Shown here: in pieces, positions 33,388 through 42,261 of the stretch
Position numbering within the stretch: the stretch's first letter is position 1
Layout of the letters: every line of letters begins with the position of its first letter
Origin: Synechococcus sp. AG-683-C23
Lineage (GTDB): Bacteria > Cyanobacteriota > Cyanobacteriia > PCC-6307 > Cyanobiaceae
Assembly (NCBI GenBank): GCA_003208835.1
Contig: QCVD01000012.1
Coordinates: forward strand, 1 to 52,336
DNA length: 52,336 nucleotides
Reading direction: 5' to 3'
The notes under the pieces: generated by a model
What the model saw: the letters and a program-made list of their open reading frames with translations, nothing else
What the model was told of the DNA's origin: nothing
Databases searched by the model: none
Position numbers and translations under genes: made by a program

Positions 33388-34533
33388 TTAACTGTCGGTG
33401 GTCAGCCGTTCTGCAAGAGCAACGCCGCTGCGGATTGCACCTTCGCCTGTTCCGAAGTGAGGGCCCTCTATCCAGTCGCCGCAAAATCCAACAGCGCTTC
33501 GGTGACACCATTGCAAATGACTGGGTACGGGGTGATGCAGAGGTTGTGCTGCTCCCCAGCGCATCACGCCCATGGATCGAGCTGATTCCAAGGCCTTTCT
33601 GAGGCCAGGCCACGCCATGAGGAGTTCAGGTAATACAGCTTCTAAGCGTTTCGCCTCAGATTCCAGCAAGGCGGGCTGGGTACTGGGATCGATCGTTGCG
33701 CCGCTGTGCAACCCATGGACCACCAACCCAAGCCGAGCATCGGTTTGTCGATGCAGCACAATTCGCTCCACTCCCCAGCGAGTTTGTGCATCTGGAGTGA
33801 GCCAGATTTGCCAGGGCCATTCAGGTTGCTTTAAGGACACGTCTCCTAAATCGAGCATTAGATTCCAGCGCACCGTGGATGCGCTGGCCTCCAGGGTGGT
33901 TAAAACCGCGTCTAACTCAGGGTCGTCTCCTTCCGGAACAGCGGTTCGTAGAGGAACATCGTCCCACTTGAGCATTGCCAGTGAGCGTGGATGGGCTAGC
34001 AAGTTGCCACTCAGCACCAGACGTTTGGCCTGGAGTTGCCAACCCTTGGATTCATCCGACAGCATCCAATGATCTGGAGTGCGGTTGAGCCATCGAACCC
34101 GTGTGCCGAAGTGGCTCGCTAAATCAGATGAGCTGCGTGCAAGCAGGGCTTCACAGACACTCGCCATAACGGGTCTGCCGGTCCACCAATGGCCTTGAGA
34201 TGTGAATGTCGGATCAACGACTACGATCTGGCCGTTTGCATCGATCGCCACCTCGTCATTGACGACGCGTTGCAGGATGGCCTCACGTCGCAACGGGTCC
34301 AGCAGGGCATCAACCGCGGCTGGAAGGGATTCACTCAGGCGGATGGCCGGAGCGCCATGGTTGACGCACCACTGTGGGTCGGTTCGACTGCGACGACTCG
34401 CCGTTCGTCCTCCCGGACCTCGCCCGGCTTCCACTAAGGCAACGCGACCCTGATATCCCAGCCTCTCGAGTGATGACAGCAGACTGCTTCCGCCAAGCCC
34501 GCCTCCGATAACAACAAGGTCGTAGTAATTCAC
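33388..34533 (-). CDS. FAD-dependent oxidoreductase (renalase-like)
   Basis: A 381-residue flavoprotein. The N-terminal dinucleotide fold is VVIGGGLGGSSLLSSLE (about residues 7-23), followed by the second acidic strand end (VALVEAGRGPGGR). The C-terminal FAD-contact motif is FCGDWIEGPHFGTGEGAIRS. The arrangement matches the cyanobacterial NAD(P)/FAD-dependent renalase-like family. The substrate is unknown. It starts at ATG 34533 and stops 14 bp before the tRNA-Pro gene. Confidence 0.88.
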   Translation of the reverse strand: MNYYDLVVIGGGLGGSSLLSSLERLGYQGRVALVEAGRGPGGRTASRRSRTDPQWCVNHGAPAIRLSESLPAAVDALLDPLRREAILQRVVNDEVAIDANGQIVVVDPTFTSQGHWWTGRPVMASVCEALLARSSSDLASHFGTRVRWLNRTPDHWMLSDESKGWQLQAKRLVLSGNLLAHPRSLAMLKWDDVPLRTAVPEGDDPELDAVLTTLEASASTVRWNLMLDLGDVSLKQPEWPWQIWLTPDAQTRWGVERIVLHRQTDARLGLVVHGLHSGATIDPSTQPALLESEAKRLEAVLPELLMAWPGLRKALESARSMGVMRWGAAQPLHHPVPSHLQWCHRSAVGFCGDWIEGPHFGTGEGAIRSGVALAERLTTDS

Positions 34534-34542
34534 GCGTTGCGA

Positions 34543-34635
34543 TTACATCCAGAAGCGCTCTGCAGCTGCTCTTGAGAAAAGACCTCCCAAAAGAGCTAAC
34601 AAGATTGTGACTCCGAAAAAGATGAAATAAGCCAT
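34543..34635 (-). CDS. 30-residue single-helix membrane protein
   Basis: ATG 34635 to TAA 34543-34545 encodes MAYFIFFGVTILLALLGGLF followed by SRAAAERFWM. It has one hydrophobic helix and an amphipathic end, like the very small subunits of cyanobacterial membrane complexes. I cannot match it to a named Psb, Pet or Psa subunit. It lies just upstream of the FAD oxidoreductase on the same strand and could be cotranscribed. Confidence 0.6.
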   Translation of the reverse strand: MAYFIFFGVTILLALLGGLFSRAAAERFWM

Positions 34636-34731
34636 TCGAAATCGTTGTCCAGAACTATGAAGTTGAGGCTTTCTAACAGCCTTAAAAAGAAGGAGGACGA
34701 TGCGTCTTAAGACGGCATCATTCCGTAAGAA

Positions 34732-34803
34732 TGGGTCGCCTGAGATTCGAACTCAGGACCAGCCGGTTAAAAGCCGGATGCTCTACCGCTGAGCTAGCGA
34801 CCC
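34732..34803 (-). tRNA. tRNA-Lys(TTT)
   Basis: The minus strand folds as a cloverleaf: acceptor GGGTCGC with GCGACCC, D-arm GCTCAGCGGTAGAGC, anticodon arm CCGGC-TTTTAAC-CGG with anticodon TTT, and T-loop TTCGAAT. CCA is not encoded. Confidence 0.95.
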
Positions 34804-34874
34804 TTGCCTGCTTGGGCGTGCCATTTCGGCACCAATGGAGAGTATCACTTGGTCTGCCATCAACGAAGAGACTT

Positions 34875-35402
34875 ATGGGCAACGACATCCCAGCCATGCC
34901 AGCGCAGGTCCCGTGGCCCAATCCCTCGATAGCGCCATCCGCTTGGGTGGCTGCGAGTGCTGTGGTGATCGGCGCCGTTTCGATGGCGGATGGGAGCAGT
35001 CTTTGGCCCACGGCGGTGGCACGGGGGGACATGGCGGCCATCAGGATCGGTGCCTTCAGCAACGTTCAAGACGGTGCTGTGCTGCACGGCGATCCGGGGC
35101 AACCGGTCTGGATTGGCCAAGAGGTCACCATCGGCCACCGTGCCGTGATCCATGGGGCGACCTTGGAAGATGGCTGTTTGGTGGGGATTGGCGCCATCGT
35201 TTTAAACGGCGTCACCGTTGGAGCAGGTGCGCTCGTGGCGGCGGGTTCTGTGGTGACGAAAGACGTCCCACCACGCACGATGGTGATGGGGATTTCGGCC
35301 AAGGTCTGTCGTGAACTCTCTTTGGAGTGCGTGGAGGAGCAACACGCCCATGCTCGCCGTTACTCAGATTTGGCTCAATTGCACGCCCAACGTCCGGATT
35401 GA
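34875..35402 (+). CDS. Gamma-carbonic-anhydrase-like left-handed beta-helix protein
   Basis: I use ATG 34875 (175 residues), as the longer frame reads through the tRNA-Lys region. Hexapeptide repeats typical of the YrdA/PaaY/CcmM-like family are visible (SVAW-type turns, then WPTAVARGDMAAIRIGAFSN, VQDGAVLHGD, TIGHRAVIHGA). The family His ligands are in VLHGD and TIGHRAVIHG. The protein would form a trimer binding a metal, with carbonic-anhydrase-like activity unproven. The gene is divergent from tRNA-Lys. Confidence 0.85.
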   Translation: MGNDIPAMPAQVPWPNPSIAPSAWVAASAVVIGAVSMADGSSLWPTAVARGDMAAIRIGAFSNVQDGAVLHGDPGQPVWIGQEVTIGHRAVIHGATLEDGCLVGIGAIVLNGVTVGAGALVAAGSVVTKDVPPRTMVMGISAKVCRELSLECVEEQHAHARRYSDLAQLHAQRPD

Positions 35403-35491
35403 TTGCATCGAAATGGATCAGCTGGAAGGAAAAGTCTCGATATCTGGCGTGTTGTCCGTAAGATCACATAACGCATTTCCCTGTTCCAAGC

Positions 35492-35704
35492 ATGGTCCGA
35501 GTTGCTCTTGGCCTGGTTCTAATCCTTGCCATCGTCGGTTACTCGGCCTTCAGTGTGATTACCACTGGTCAGGTGCTGGGTATCGATGCTCGTGTCTTCC
35601 TCGTGATCGCTCCAATCCTTGCGGCGCTGAGCTGGGCAGCCTTCAACATCGGTCGCGCTGCAGTTGGACAAGTTCAGCTCTTGATCAGACGCAGCCGCGC
35701 CTGA
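35492..35704 (+). CDS. psbY: PsbY-like photosystem II protein with N-terminal extension
   Basis: The last 40 of 70 residues ([20 protein letters not shown], then [19 protein letters not shown]) match the cyanobacterial PsbY pattern D-x-RV-x-V-x-P-x-L-x-A-x-W-A-A-x-N-I-G-x-A-A. The first 30 residues form a second hydrophobic helix, and there is no ATG at the usual PsbY start (ATC GAT GCT). Either the protein is a two-helix form or the start differs. It lies just upstream of trmFO. Confidence 0.65.
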   Translation: MVRVALGLVLILAIVGYSAFSVITTGQVLGIDARVFLVIAPILAALSWAAFNIGRAAVGQVQLLIRRSRA

Positions 35705-35753
35705 TTCAGGCCCTTTAAACATTCCTAGGCTGAGCACAGCCTCGCCTGCTCAA

Positions 35754-37124
35754 TTGCCCAACGATCGATCCGTCACCGTGTTGGGGGCTGGGCTTGCCGG
35801 TACTGAAGCTGCATGGCAGGTTGCTTGTGCAGGCATACCGGTCACCTTGGTTGAGATGAGGCCGGTACTTCGCTCGCCGGCTCACCACAGCAGTGATTTT
35901 GCTGAATTGGTGTGCAGCAATAGTTTTGGTGCCCTGAGTAGCGATCGTGCAGCCGGTTTGTTGCAAGAGGAGTTGCGTCGGTTGGGCTCTCTCGTGATTC
36001 GCACGGCTGATGATCATGCCGTCCCGGCTGGTGGTGCTCTCGCCGTGGATCGTGGTCGTTACAGCGCTGCGCTTACTGAAATCCTCGATCAACATCCCTT
36101 GGTCACGATTGAACGTCGTGAGCAGCTGGCTCTGCCGGATGTTGATGCCGTCACCGTGCTGGCGACGGGCCCCTTAACAAGTGAATCCCTTGCGAATGAT
36201 TTGCGGGGTTTCACCGGCCGAGATGACTGCCATTTCTTCGATGCGGCGAGCCCCATCGTCCACGGCGACAGCATTGATCTTAATTTGGCTTTTCGCGCGA
36301 GTCGTTACGACAAGGGCGACGCGGATTACATCAATTGCCCGATGAACAAAACAGAGTTTCTCGCTTTCCGTGAGGCTCTGCTGGACGCCGAACAAGCGGA
36401 ACTCAAGGATTTCGATCAGGAGAGCGCCAAATTCTTTGAGGGTTGCTTGCCGATTGAGGAGTTGGCCCGCCGTGGTGAAGACACCATGCGATACGGGCCT
36501 CTGAAGCCCATTGGTCTTTGGGATCACCGTTGGGGAGACGTCAACGACCGTGACGTGCGAAGGGCGAAACGTGCCTATGCCGTTGTGCAACTGCGTCAGG
36601 AAGACAAGGACGGTCGCTTGTGGAATCTTGTCGGCTTCCAGACCAACCTCAAATGGGGTGAACAGAAGCGGGTTTTACAAATGATCCCCGGTCTAGCCCA
36701 GGCGGAATTTGTTCGTTTTGGGGTGATGCATCGCAACACCTTCCTCGAATCGCCCCAGCTGCTCGAGCCAACGTTGCAGTTCCGCAGCCGCCGGCATTTG
36801 TTGGCTGCTGGGCAGATCACAGGAACAGAGGGTTATGCGGCGGCCGTTGCTGGTGGTTGGCTGGCGGGAACCAATGCGGCTCGTCTCGTGCGGGGGGTGG
36901 ATCCCATTGCGTTGCCGAACACAACGATGGGTGGTGCTCTCACTCACTTCGTGAGCGAAGCGCCCACCAAGAAGTTCCAGCCCATGCCCCCCAACTTCGG
37001 GCTGCTGCCAGAACTGCCCGAACGGATTCGCGATAAACGAGCCCGTTACGGCGCTTATCGCGATCGAGCCTTGGCTGATCTTGAGCCAATTCGTGTGCTC
37101 ATCCGAGAACCGTTGCTGGCATGA
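35754..37124 (+). CDS. trmFO: Methylenetetrahydrofolate-tRNA-(uracil-5-)-methyltransferase TrmFO
   Basis: A 456-residue flavoprotein with TTG start at 35754. It uses methylenetetrahydrofolate to methylate U54 in the T-loop of tRNA. Visible motifs: [18 protein letters not shown] (dinucleotide fold, residues 8-25), [35 protein letters not shown] and [20 protein letters not shown]. Length agrees with the family. Its stop overlaps the next gene start as ATGA. Confidence 0.95.
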   Translation: MPNDRSVTVLGAGLAGTEAAWQVACAGIPVTLVEMRPVLRSPAHHSSDFAELVCSNSFGALSSDRAAGLLQEELRRLGSLVIRTADDHAVPAGGALAVDRGRYSAALTEILDQHPLVTIERREQLALPDVDAVTVLATGPLTSESLANDLRGFTGRDDCHFFDAASPIVHGDSIDLNLAFRASRYDKGDADYINCPMNKTEFLAFREALLDAEQAELKDFDQESAKFFEGCLPIEELARRGEDTMRYGPLKPIGLWDHRWGDVNDRDVRRAKRAYAVVQLRQEDKDGRLWNLVGFQTNLKWGEQKRVLQMIPGLAQAEFVRFGVMHRNTFLESPQLLEPTLQFRSRRHLLAAGQITGTEGYAAAVAGGWLAGTNAARLVRGVDPIALPNTTMGGALTHFVSEAPTKKFQPMPPNFGLLPELPERIRDKRARYGAYRDRALADLEPIRVLIREPLLA

Positions 37125-37779
37125 CCCACTCCACCGCTTCGGCCCGATGTCTTGAACTGCGCTCCCTGCGGTTTGGGGTTTGGGCCAATGCGGTGATGGC
37201 GTTGGCTGGTTTGTCAGCTCATGTGCTGACAGGGTCGGTCGTCCGCTCTTTTGCTCGATGGGCTCTACTCAGCGGTCTTGGTGGGCTCATCTTTCATGGC
37301 GAGTCGCATCTGCAGAAACGTGGTGCGCCCCCCCAGATCGGGGCTGGCCCTATGGCTATGAAGGGCAGGAGGCTCTTTATGTGTTGTTTCGATCCCTGGT
37401 GCTGTTGGGGGTGATCGGTTTTGGCCTCAGCAGCGCAGTAGGCACCTTGATTTCCTGGTGGGGTGGTGCGGTCATTGCCCCGATGCGGCTTGAACCCGTG
37501 GCGATTTACACCTTTGCTATCACCGTGTGTTGCGCCCTACTGGCTTGGCGTCACCAGCGGGATTGGCGGCGCACTGGGTCGGTTTCGTTGTTGTTGCAGA
37601 CCGAGGCGCGTCATGCTCGGATTGATGCCCTGATCACGTTGGCGACAGGCTTAGCGCTCTTGGCTTCGCCCTTGTTGCTCGGGACACCCCTGTCGGTGAT
37701 CGCCTCGATCACCGATCCCCTGCTTGTGCTCTTGGTGACCTTGGTGTTGTTGCGGGAACCCTGGACAGCATTGCGTTAA
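37121..37779 (+). pseudogene. Frameshifted cation diffusion facilitator (CDF) transporter
   Basis: Three successive frames together read a CDF-type transporter: LRSLRFGVWANAVMALAGLS in frame one, ALLLDGLYSAVLVGSSFMAS and RICRNVVRPP in frame two, and DRGWPYGYEGQEALYVLFRS through to the end in frame three. The first break coincides with a tandem GTCG duplication (about 37236-37243), and removing four bases restores TGSSALLLDG. The second falls in a run of eight C (37327-37334). Both are +1 in phase. Independent sequencing would show whether it is truly inactive. Confidence 0.8.
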
Positions 37780-37782
37780 GCG

Positions 37783-38094
37783 ATGGCCCAGGCGGCAGGC
37801 TGCAGCGCCGACCGAGACGTTTTGGAGTGCACGCGAGCCGTGTTGATGCAGCAATTGGTGGGGCTTCAGCTGCAGATGATGGATTTCACCGTGCAACAGC
37901 TTGGCCGTACTGCCTTTGTGGTGGTTTACATCAACCCTGTGCAACCGCAAGACGGGTTTGGGATTGATGGGCTTCGCTATCAAAGTGATCAATGCTGTAG
38001 TTCAGCACTGGGCCGGCCGGTGCGGTCTGAGGTGATCCTTACGGTGAACCCTCCGATCCATCATTTGAATCCAACTCCGCAGGCTGCCCCTTAG
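37783..38094 (+). CDS. Conserved-type hypothetical protein
   Basis: A 103-residue soluble protein (VLMQQLVGLQLQMMDFTVQQ, then GRTAFVVVYINPVQPQDGFG). It begins three bases after the CDF pseudogene stop and ends 11 bp before crtH, so it is probably transcribed with its neighbours. No function is known to me. Confidence 0.65.
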   Translation: MAQAAGCSADRDVLECTRAVLMQQLVGLQLQMMDFTVQQLGRTAFVVVYINPVQPQDGFGIDGLRYQSDQCCSSALGRPVRSEVILTVNPPIHHLNPTPQAAP

Positions 38095-38105
38095 CGTCGT
38101 CTCTA

Positions 38106-39677
38106 GTGGTGTTCGAAGCTTTGGGCGATCAGCAGCAATGGGATGCCGTCGTGATCGGCTCCGGTGTGGGTGGTTTGGTGACAGCGAGCCAGCTCGCGGC
38201 GAAGGGCGCAAAAACGCTGGTGCTTGAGAGGTACATCATTCCTGGGGGGAGCGGAGGCGCATTTCATCGGAATGGTTACACCTTTGACGTGGGTGCCTCG
38301 ATGATTTTTGGGTTCGGGGAGAAGGGCTATACCAACCTGCTGACACGAGCTTTGGCGGACATCGGGGAACATTGCGAGACCATTCCTGACCAAGCCCAGC
38401 TGGAATATCACATGCCTGGCGGATTACGCATTGCCGTCGATCGGAATTACGACACCTTCATTGCGGATCTGTCCGCCTGCTTTCCCCATGAAGCCGAGGG
38501 CATTCGTCGTTTTTATGACGCTTGCTGGCAGGTGTTCAACTGCCTTGATGCGATGCCGTTGTTGTCGCTTGAGGATCCTGCTTATCTCACCAAGGTTTTT
38601 TTTAAAGCACCTTTCGCGTGCTTGGGCTTAGCGCGCTGGCTTCCGTTCAACGTAGGGGCCGTTGCGCGTCAGCACATCAAAGACCCGCAACTGTTGAAGT
38701 TCATTGATATCGAATGTTTTTGCTGGTCGGTGATGCCCGCCGATCGCACACCAATGATCAATGCTGGGATGGTGTTTTCAGACCGTCATGCGGGTGGGAT
38801 CAACTACCCCAAGGGTGGGGTGGGGGTGATCTCTCAAAAGCTTGTGAAAGGCTTGGAGCGCCATGGGGGAGCGATTCGCTACAAAGCGCGCGTGACCAAG
38901 GTGTTGATTGAAAAGGGCCAGGCTGTTGGAGTGCAGTTGGCTGATGGCGAGATCATTCATGCCAAACGAGTGATCTCCAATGCCACCCGTTGGGACACCT
39001 TTTCTGGTGAGGTAGGAGCGGCGAAGGGTGAAAGTCAGGCCCTGGTAGGGCCTGACCAAACCCCGTCAAAGGAGCAGGTTTGGCGCAGACGTTATGTACC
39101 TTCCCCCTCGTTTTTATCGCTTCACCTGGGCGTACGTGCAGATTTGATTCCGGCCGGCACTCATTGCCATCACTTGTTGCTGGAGGACTGGGAGCGGATG
39201 GAAGATGAGCAGGGCGTCATCTTCGTGTCGATGCCATCTCTGCTCGATCCCGATTTAGCCCCAACGGGGCATCACATCGTCCATACCTTTACGCCGTCAT
39301 CGATGGAGGGGTGGAAAGGGTTGAGTCCGTCGGAGTACAAAGCCAAAAAAGAGGCTGATGCGGCGCGCATGATTCAACGTTTGGAGGCGATTCTTCCTGG
39401 TCTCTCCGCTGCGATTACCCATAAGGAGATCGGAACACCTCGCAGTCACCGTCGCTTTCTAGGACGTTTTCAAGGTAGTTATGGCCCGATTCCAGCGATG
39501 CAATTACCGGGTTTGTTGCCGATGCCGTTCAATCGCACTGGGGTGAAGAATCTGTATTGCGTCGGGGATTCTTGTTTCCCCGGACAAGGCCTAAATGCTG
39601 TTGCCTTCAGCGGATTTGCCTGCGCGCATCGGGTCGGTGCCGATTTGGGTCTGAACCCTTGGGCCCTGCCGGCGTGA
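38106..39677 (+). CDS. crtH: Carotene isomerase (CrtH / CrtISO)
   Basis: A 523-residue FAD-dependent isomerase converting poly-cis (pro)lycopene to all-trans lycopene for cyanobacterial carotenoid synthesis. Visible: dinucleotide fold VVIGSGVGGLVTASQLAAKG (about residues 15-34), LERYIIPGGSGGAFHRNGYT, DVGASMIFGFGEKG, and the C-terminal FAD motif YCVGDSCFPGQGLNAVAFSG. The GTG start at 38106 precedes the conserved fold by the normal distance. Confidence 0.92.
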   Translation: MVFEALGDQQQWDAVVIGSGVGGLVTASQLAAKGAKTLVLERYIIPGGSGGAFHRNGYTFDVGASMIFGFGEKGYTNLLTRALADIGEHCETIPDQAQLEYHMPGGLRIAVDRNYDTFIADLSACFPHEAEGIRRFYDACWQVFNCLDAMPLLSLEDPAYLTKVFFKAPFACLGLARWLPFNVGAVARQHIKDPQLLKFIDIECFCWSVMPADRTPMINAGMVFSDRHAGGINYPKGGVGVISQKLVKGLERHGGAIRYKARVTKVLIEKGQAVGVQLADGEIIHAKRVISNATRWDTFSGEVGAAKGESQALVGPDQTPSKEQVWRRRYVPSPSFLSLHLGVRADLIPAGTHCHHLLLEDWERMEDEQGVIFVSMPSLLDPDLAPTGHHIVHTFTPSSMEGWKGLSPSEYKAKKEADAARMIQRLEAILPGLSAAITHKEIGTPRSHRRFLGRFQGSYGPIPAMQLPGLLPMPFNRTGVKNLYCVGDSCFPGQGLNAVAFSGFACAHRVGADLGLNPWALPA

Positions 39678-39712
39678 TGGGCTGATTAGCCTTTTGCCAC
39701 TGAAAAGATGTG

Positions 39713-39997
39713 ATGCCAATTAATCCGGAGCCATCGTCTGAACAACTCGCGAGGTTTATGGAGCAGCGTGGAGATATCCACAAACCATGGAATCTTCAAA
39801 TCCTGCGGCTTCAGAAACTGAAAGAGGCCAAAAAGACGATGGATCCGATGGAGTACATCGCCAAACTTCAAGAGGCCCATGCCGATTTGATGCGCTTGGG
39901 CAAATTTTGGAATGGTCGAGAAGCTGAGGTGTTTGAGGGGGTTTATGTGCCTTCGGAACTGATTGAGCCGTTGCCTGGATCGCCCGACGATCGTTGA
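39713..39997 (+). CDS. Conserved hypothetical cyanobacterial protein
   Basis: A 94-residue helical protein (EQLARFMEQRGDIHKPWNLQ, then MDPMEYIAKLQEAHADLMRL). The preceding GTG codon could also start it. Tightly spaced between crtH and the next membrane protein gene. I recall similar short proteins conserved in marine cyanobacteria; function unknown. Confidence 0.7.
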   Translation: MPINPEPSSEQLARFMEQRGDIHKPWNLQILRLQKLKEAKKTMDPMEYIAKLQEAHADLMRLGKFWNGREAEVFEGVYVPSELIEPLPGSPDDR

Positions 39998-40002
39998 CCT
40001 CT

Positions 40003-40548
40003 ATGGAACGTTTTGGTCTTTCTCCTCTGATCCGCTTCACCCTCTTGGGCTTGTACGTGGCGTTGGTGCTCCCATTGCCAGTCATGGCCCCCCAAGCCTT
40101 AAGACCCTTGATGGTGGGTGCTTTGATCTTGGGGCTTGTGTTGGTTGTGGGCTTGCTTAGCGAGCAGGTTGAAACCGATGCTGCAGGCCTCCGGGTGAGT
40201 TACCCAAGCTGGATTCGTTGGTTGCTGCATCGGAGTTGGTCGATGCAGTGGGATGACATCCGTGCCCTGGTCCCTGTCGGGACGAGTCAAGGTGGCACTG
40301 TGTATTACTTAAAAGCCGTTGATTGTCGCCATCAATTACTTCCCCAGCGCATCGAGAGGTTCGATCTATTTTTGGAGGTTCTGAATGAGCGTTCAGCCAT
40401 CTCAACTAAGGGAATTGGTCGGCTGACGCCCCCTTGGACCTATCAAGTTCTTGCCTCACTCGCAGCTCTAATGGTGGCTGGAGAACTTATATCTGGATTG
40501 GCGATTGCTCAGGGTTGGATCAGCTTGCCGGCAGGTTATCCAGGCTGA
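40003..40548 (+). CDS. Membrane protein with cytoplasmic domain, unknown function
   Basis: Starting at ATG 40003 gives 181 residues: two N-terminal hydrophobic helices (about residues 9-50), a soluble middle (VSYPSWIRWLLHRSWSMQWD, resembling the photosystem-assembly-like PH-type membrane proteins), and a C-terminal helix (about 148-170). It overlaps the convergent response regulator by 29 bp. A TTG at 39994 would add three residues. Confidence 0.6.
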   Translation: MERFGLSPLIRFTLLGLYVALVLPLPVMAPQALRPLMVGALILGLVLVVGLLSEQVETDAAGLRVSYPSWIRWLLHRSWSMQWDDIRALVPVGTSQGGTVYYLKAVDCRHQLLPQRIERFDLFLEVLNERSAISTKGIGRLTPPWTYQVLASLAALMVAGELISGLAIAQGWISLPAGYPG

Positions 40549-41299
40549 AGCGATAACCCCTTTGACGCACGGTGGTAATTCCACCGCCTTCTCCAAGCCC
40601 CGCCTGCTCAAGCTTGCGCCGAAGCGTGAGGACTTGGGTATCAACGGACCGTGGTCCACCACTAAACGGAGGCCACGCCATCCGGAGCAGCTCTTGGCGA
40701 CTGCGAACCAGCCCTGGAGGCATCAGTAAGGCACAAAGCAGAGCAAATTCCCGAGGACTCAGTTCCACAGGTTTATCTCGGAGCGTGACCTGCCTCAGCA
40801 GGAGATGCACTTCAAGAGGACCGACGGTGACGCGCTCTTGAAGACCGCTATGACCTCTTTTTAAGAGAGTGCGGCAACGTGCCGCCAACTCTTCCAGACC
40901 AAACGGCTTGCGCAACACATCGTCGGCCCCATCTTCCAGGAGGCCAACAACTGGTTCGGCACCGCTGCGGGCTGTCAACACGATGACTGGGCAGCGCAGT
41001 TGTCCTGCAAGGCGGAGTGCAGAACTCTGCTCAAGGATCTCAGCACTCACCAAGAGGTCAGGGGACTGGTCCTGACAAACTTCCAGAGCTTCGACGGCTC
41101 GTCCCACGGCAGCTGTGAGGTGGCCGTCTTGACGGAGACGTTGCACTAGAACAGTGCGCAGGGTTGGGTGCGGCTCAACCACAAGAACACGTGAGGGTTC
41201 CAGACCGCTTCCGGAGCCAGGCAAGGTCACGGCCTGGTCAGTGGGAGTGCTCGACTCACTAAGTAAGTCTTGTGGCGTTGAGGTCACTGGATCGAACAA
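40520..41299 (-). CDS. OmpR/PhoB-family response regulator with degenerate receiver
   Basis: A 259-residue protein: a 33-residue disordered N-terminus, a receiver domain (about residues 36-150), and a winged-helix DNA-binding domain (about 160-255, with LSPREFALLCALL and SVDTQVLTLRRKLE). The receiver keeps the Thr (VLTA, T109) and Lys (RKPF, K131), but the usual phosphoacceptor Asp position is Ala86 (DLLVSAEIL), and the acidic pair at the first strand is reduced (VVEPHPT). It is therefore unlikely to be phosphorylated and probably acts independently of a kinase. No partner kinase is nearby. Confidence 0.85.
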   Translation of the reverse strand: MFDPVTSTPQDLLSESSTPTDQAVTLPGSGSGLEPSRVLVVEPHPTLRTVLVQRLRQDGHLTAAVGRAVEALEVCQDQSPDLLVSAEILEQSSALRLAGQLRCPVIVLTARSGAEPVVGLLEDGADDVLRKPFGLEELAARCRTLLKRGHSGLQERVTVGPLEVHLLLRQVTLRDKPVELSPREFALLCALLMPPGLVRSRQELLRMAWPPFSGGPRSVDTQVLTLRRKLEQAGLGEGGGITTVRQRGYRFSLDNLPAS

Positions 41300-41362
41300 T
41301 GCGCCACTAGGCTAGTACCAATTTATTCGAGCGCTGGTAGCGAGAGCTGCCGTCTTCGTCCA

Positions 41363-41635
41363 ATGACGTCACTTGATGACCCACAGGCCATCCGTCATTT
41401 CCAGTCCATTTGTGATGCGTGTCAAGAGCTAACGACGCGATTTCACACGCCCTCCGAGCTGCGTCTGTACGCAGACGGTTACCTCCATGCGCTTCGCAAA
41501 ACCGGGTCTCTCGATATCCGTGAGCAATATCGACTAGAACAGCTAATCGACCGCTGGATCTTGGATCCGTCGAGTTTCATTGGGCCGGATGGGGATCTCA
41601 GCACGCTGTACATGCAGCATCCCCACGGCTATTGA
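41363..41635 (+). CDS. Conserved cyanobacterial hypothetical protein
   Basis: A 90-residue soluble protein (HFQSICDACQELTTRFHTPS, then LRLYADGYLHALRKTGSLDI). It resembles a conserved cyanobacterial family without known function. It is divergent from the response regulator (63 bp apart) and convergent with grxD. Confidence 0.75.
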   Translation: MTSLDDPQAIRHFQSICDACQELTTRFHTPSELRLYADGYLHALRKTGSLDIREQYRLEQLIDRWILDPSSFIGPDGDLSTLYMQHPHGY

Positions 41636-41641
41636 AATCAG

Positions 41642-41965
41642 CTAACTCGCCAAAGCCACTTCAAGTTTTTCTTTGAGTTCGCCGGAGTTGTACATCTCGA
41701 TCAAGATGTCGGATCCACCCATGAATTCCCCCTTCACATAGATCTGAGGAATCGTTGGCCAACTCGAGAATTCTTTGATTCCCTGACGAATCTCCGGGTC
41801 GGAGAGCACATCAAAAGTTTCAAAAGTCACCCCGAGCGAGTGCAGAATTTGCACCACGTTGTTGGAGAAGCCGCATTGCGGCATCAACTTCGAGCCCTTC
41901 ATAAAAACGAAGATTGGGCTCGTCGCGATCAAGCTATCGATGCGTGATTTGGTGGAAGCGTCCAT
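41642..41965 (-). CDS. grxD: Monothiol glutaredoxin (Grx4 / GrxD)
   Basis: A 107-residue CGFS-type glutaredoxin: MKGSKLMPQCGFSNNVVQIL (Cys31), WPTIPQIYVKGEFMGGSDIL with the GSH-binding TIPQ and GGSD motifs. Monothiol Grx proteins carry or sense [2Fe-2S] clusters, often as a complex with BolA. The BolA-like gene lies immediately upstream on the same strand (24 bp gap). Confidence 0.95.
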   Translation of the reverse strand: MDASTKSRIDSLIATSPIFVFMKGSKLMPQCGFSNNVVQILHSLGVTFETFDVLSDPEIRQGIKEFSSWPTIPQIYVKGEFMGGSDILIEMYNSGELKEKLEVALAS

Positions 41966-41989
41966 GACGAGGAAGAGAGTTCTCGAGAA

Positions 41990-42223
41990 CTACGAAGGAA
42001 TGGAGGTGTTGAGTGCCAAAGCGTGAATGGCCTCACTGGCGAGCTCTTGTTGTAAAGCTCCGTACACCATTTGGTGTTGCCGGATACGTGACAGGCCACT
42101 GAAAGCGGAAGACACCACACTCACTTGGAGATGGTCTCCACCGCCAGTGAGGTCTTCAACGGTCACCGTTGCATCAGGAATGGCACGTTGGATCGCAGAT
42201 TCGACCGCGGACGGCTGCACCAT
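41990..42223 (-). CDS. BolA-like protein
   Basis: I use ATG 42223 (77 residues). The BolA fold is recognisable: [20 protein letters not shown], then [32 protein letters not shown] and AIHALALNT. BolA proteins form Fe-S-binding heterodimers with monothiol glutaredoxins, consistent with the adjacent grxD. The longer frame from 42238 adds five residues. Confidence 0.92.
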   Translation of the reverse strand: MVQPSAVESAIQRAIPDATVTVEDLTGGGDHLQVSVVSSAFSGLSRIRQHQMVYGALQQELASEAIHALALNTSIPS

Positions 42224-42261
42224 GACGAAAGCTCCCAATTCAATGATGTTGGCAGATGAAC

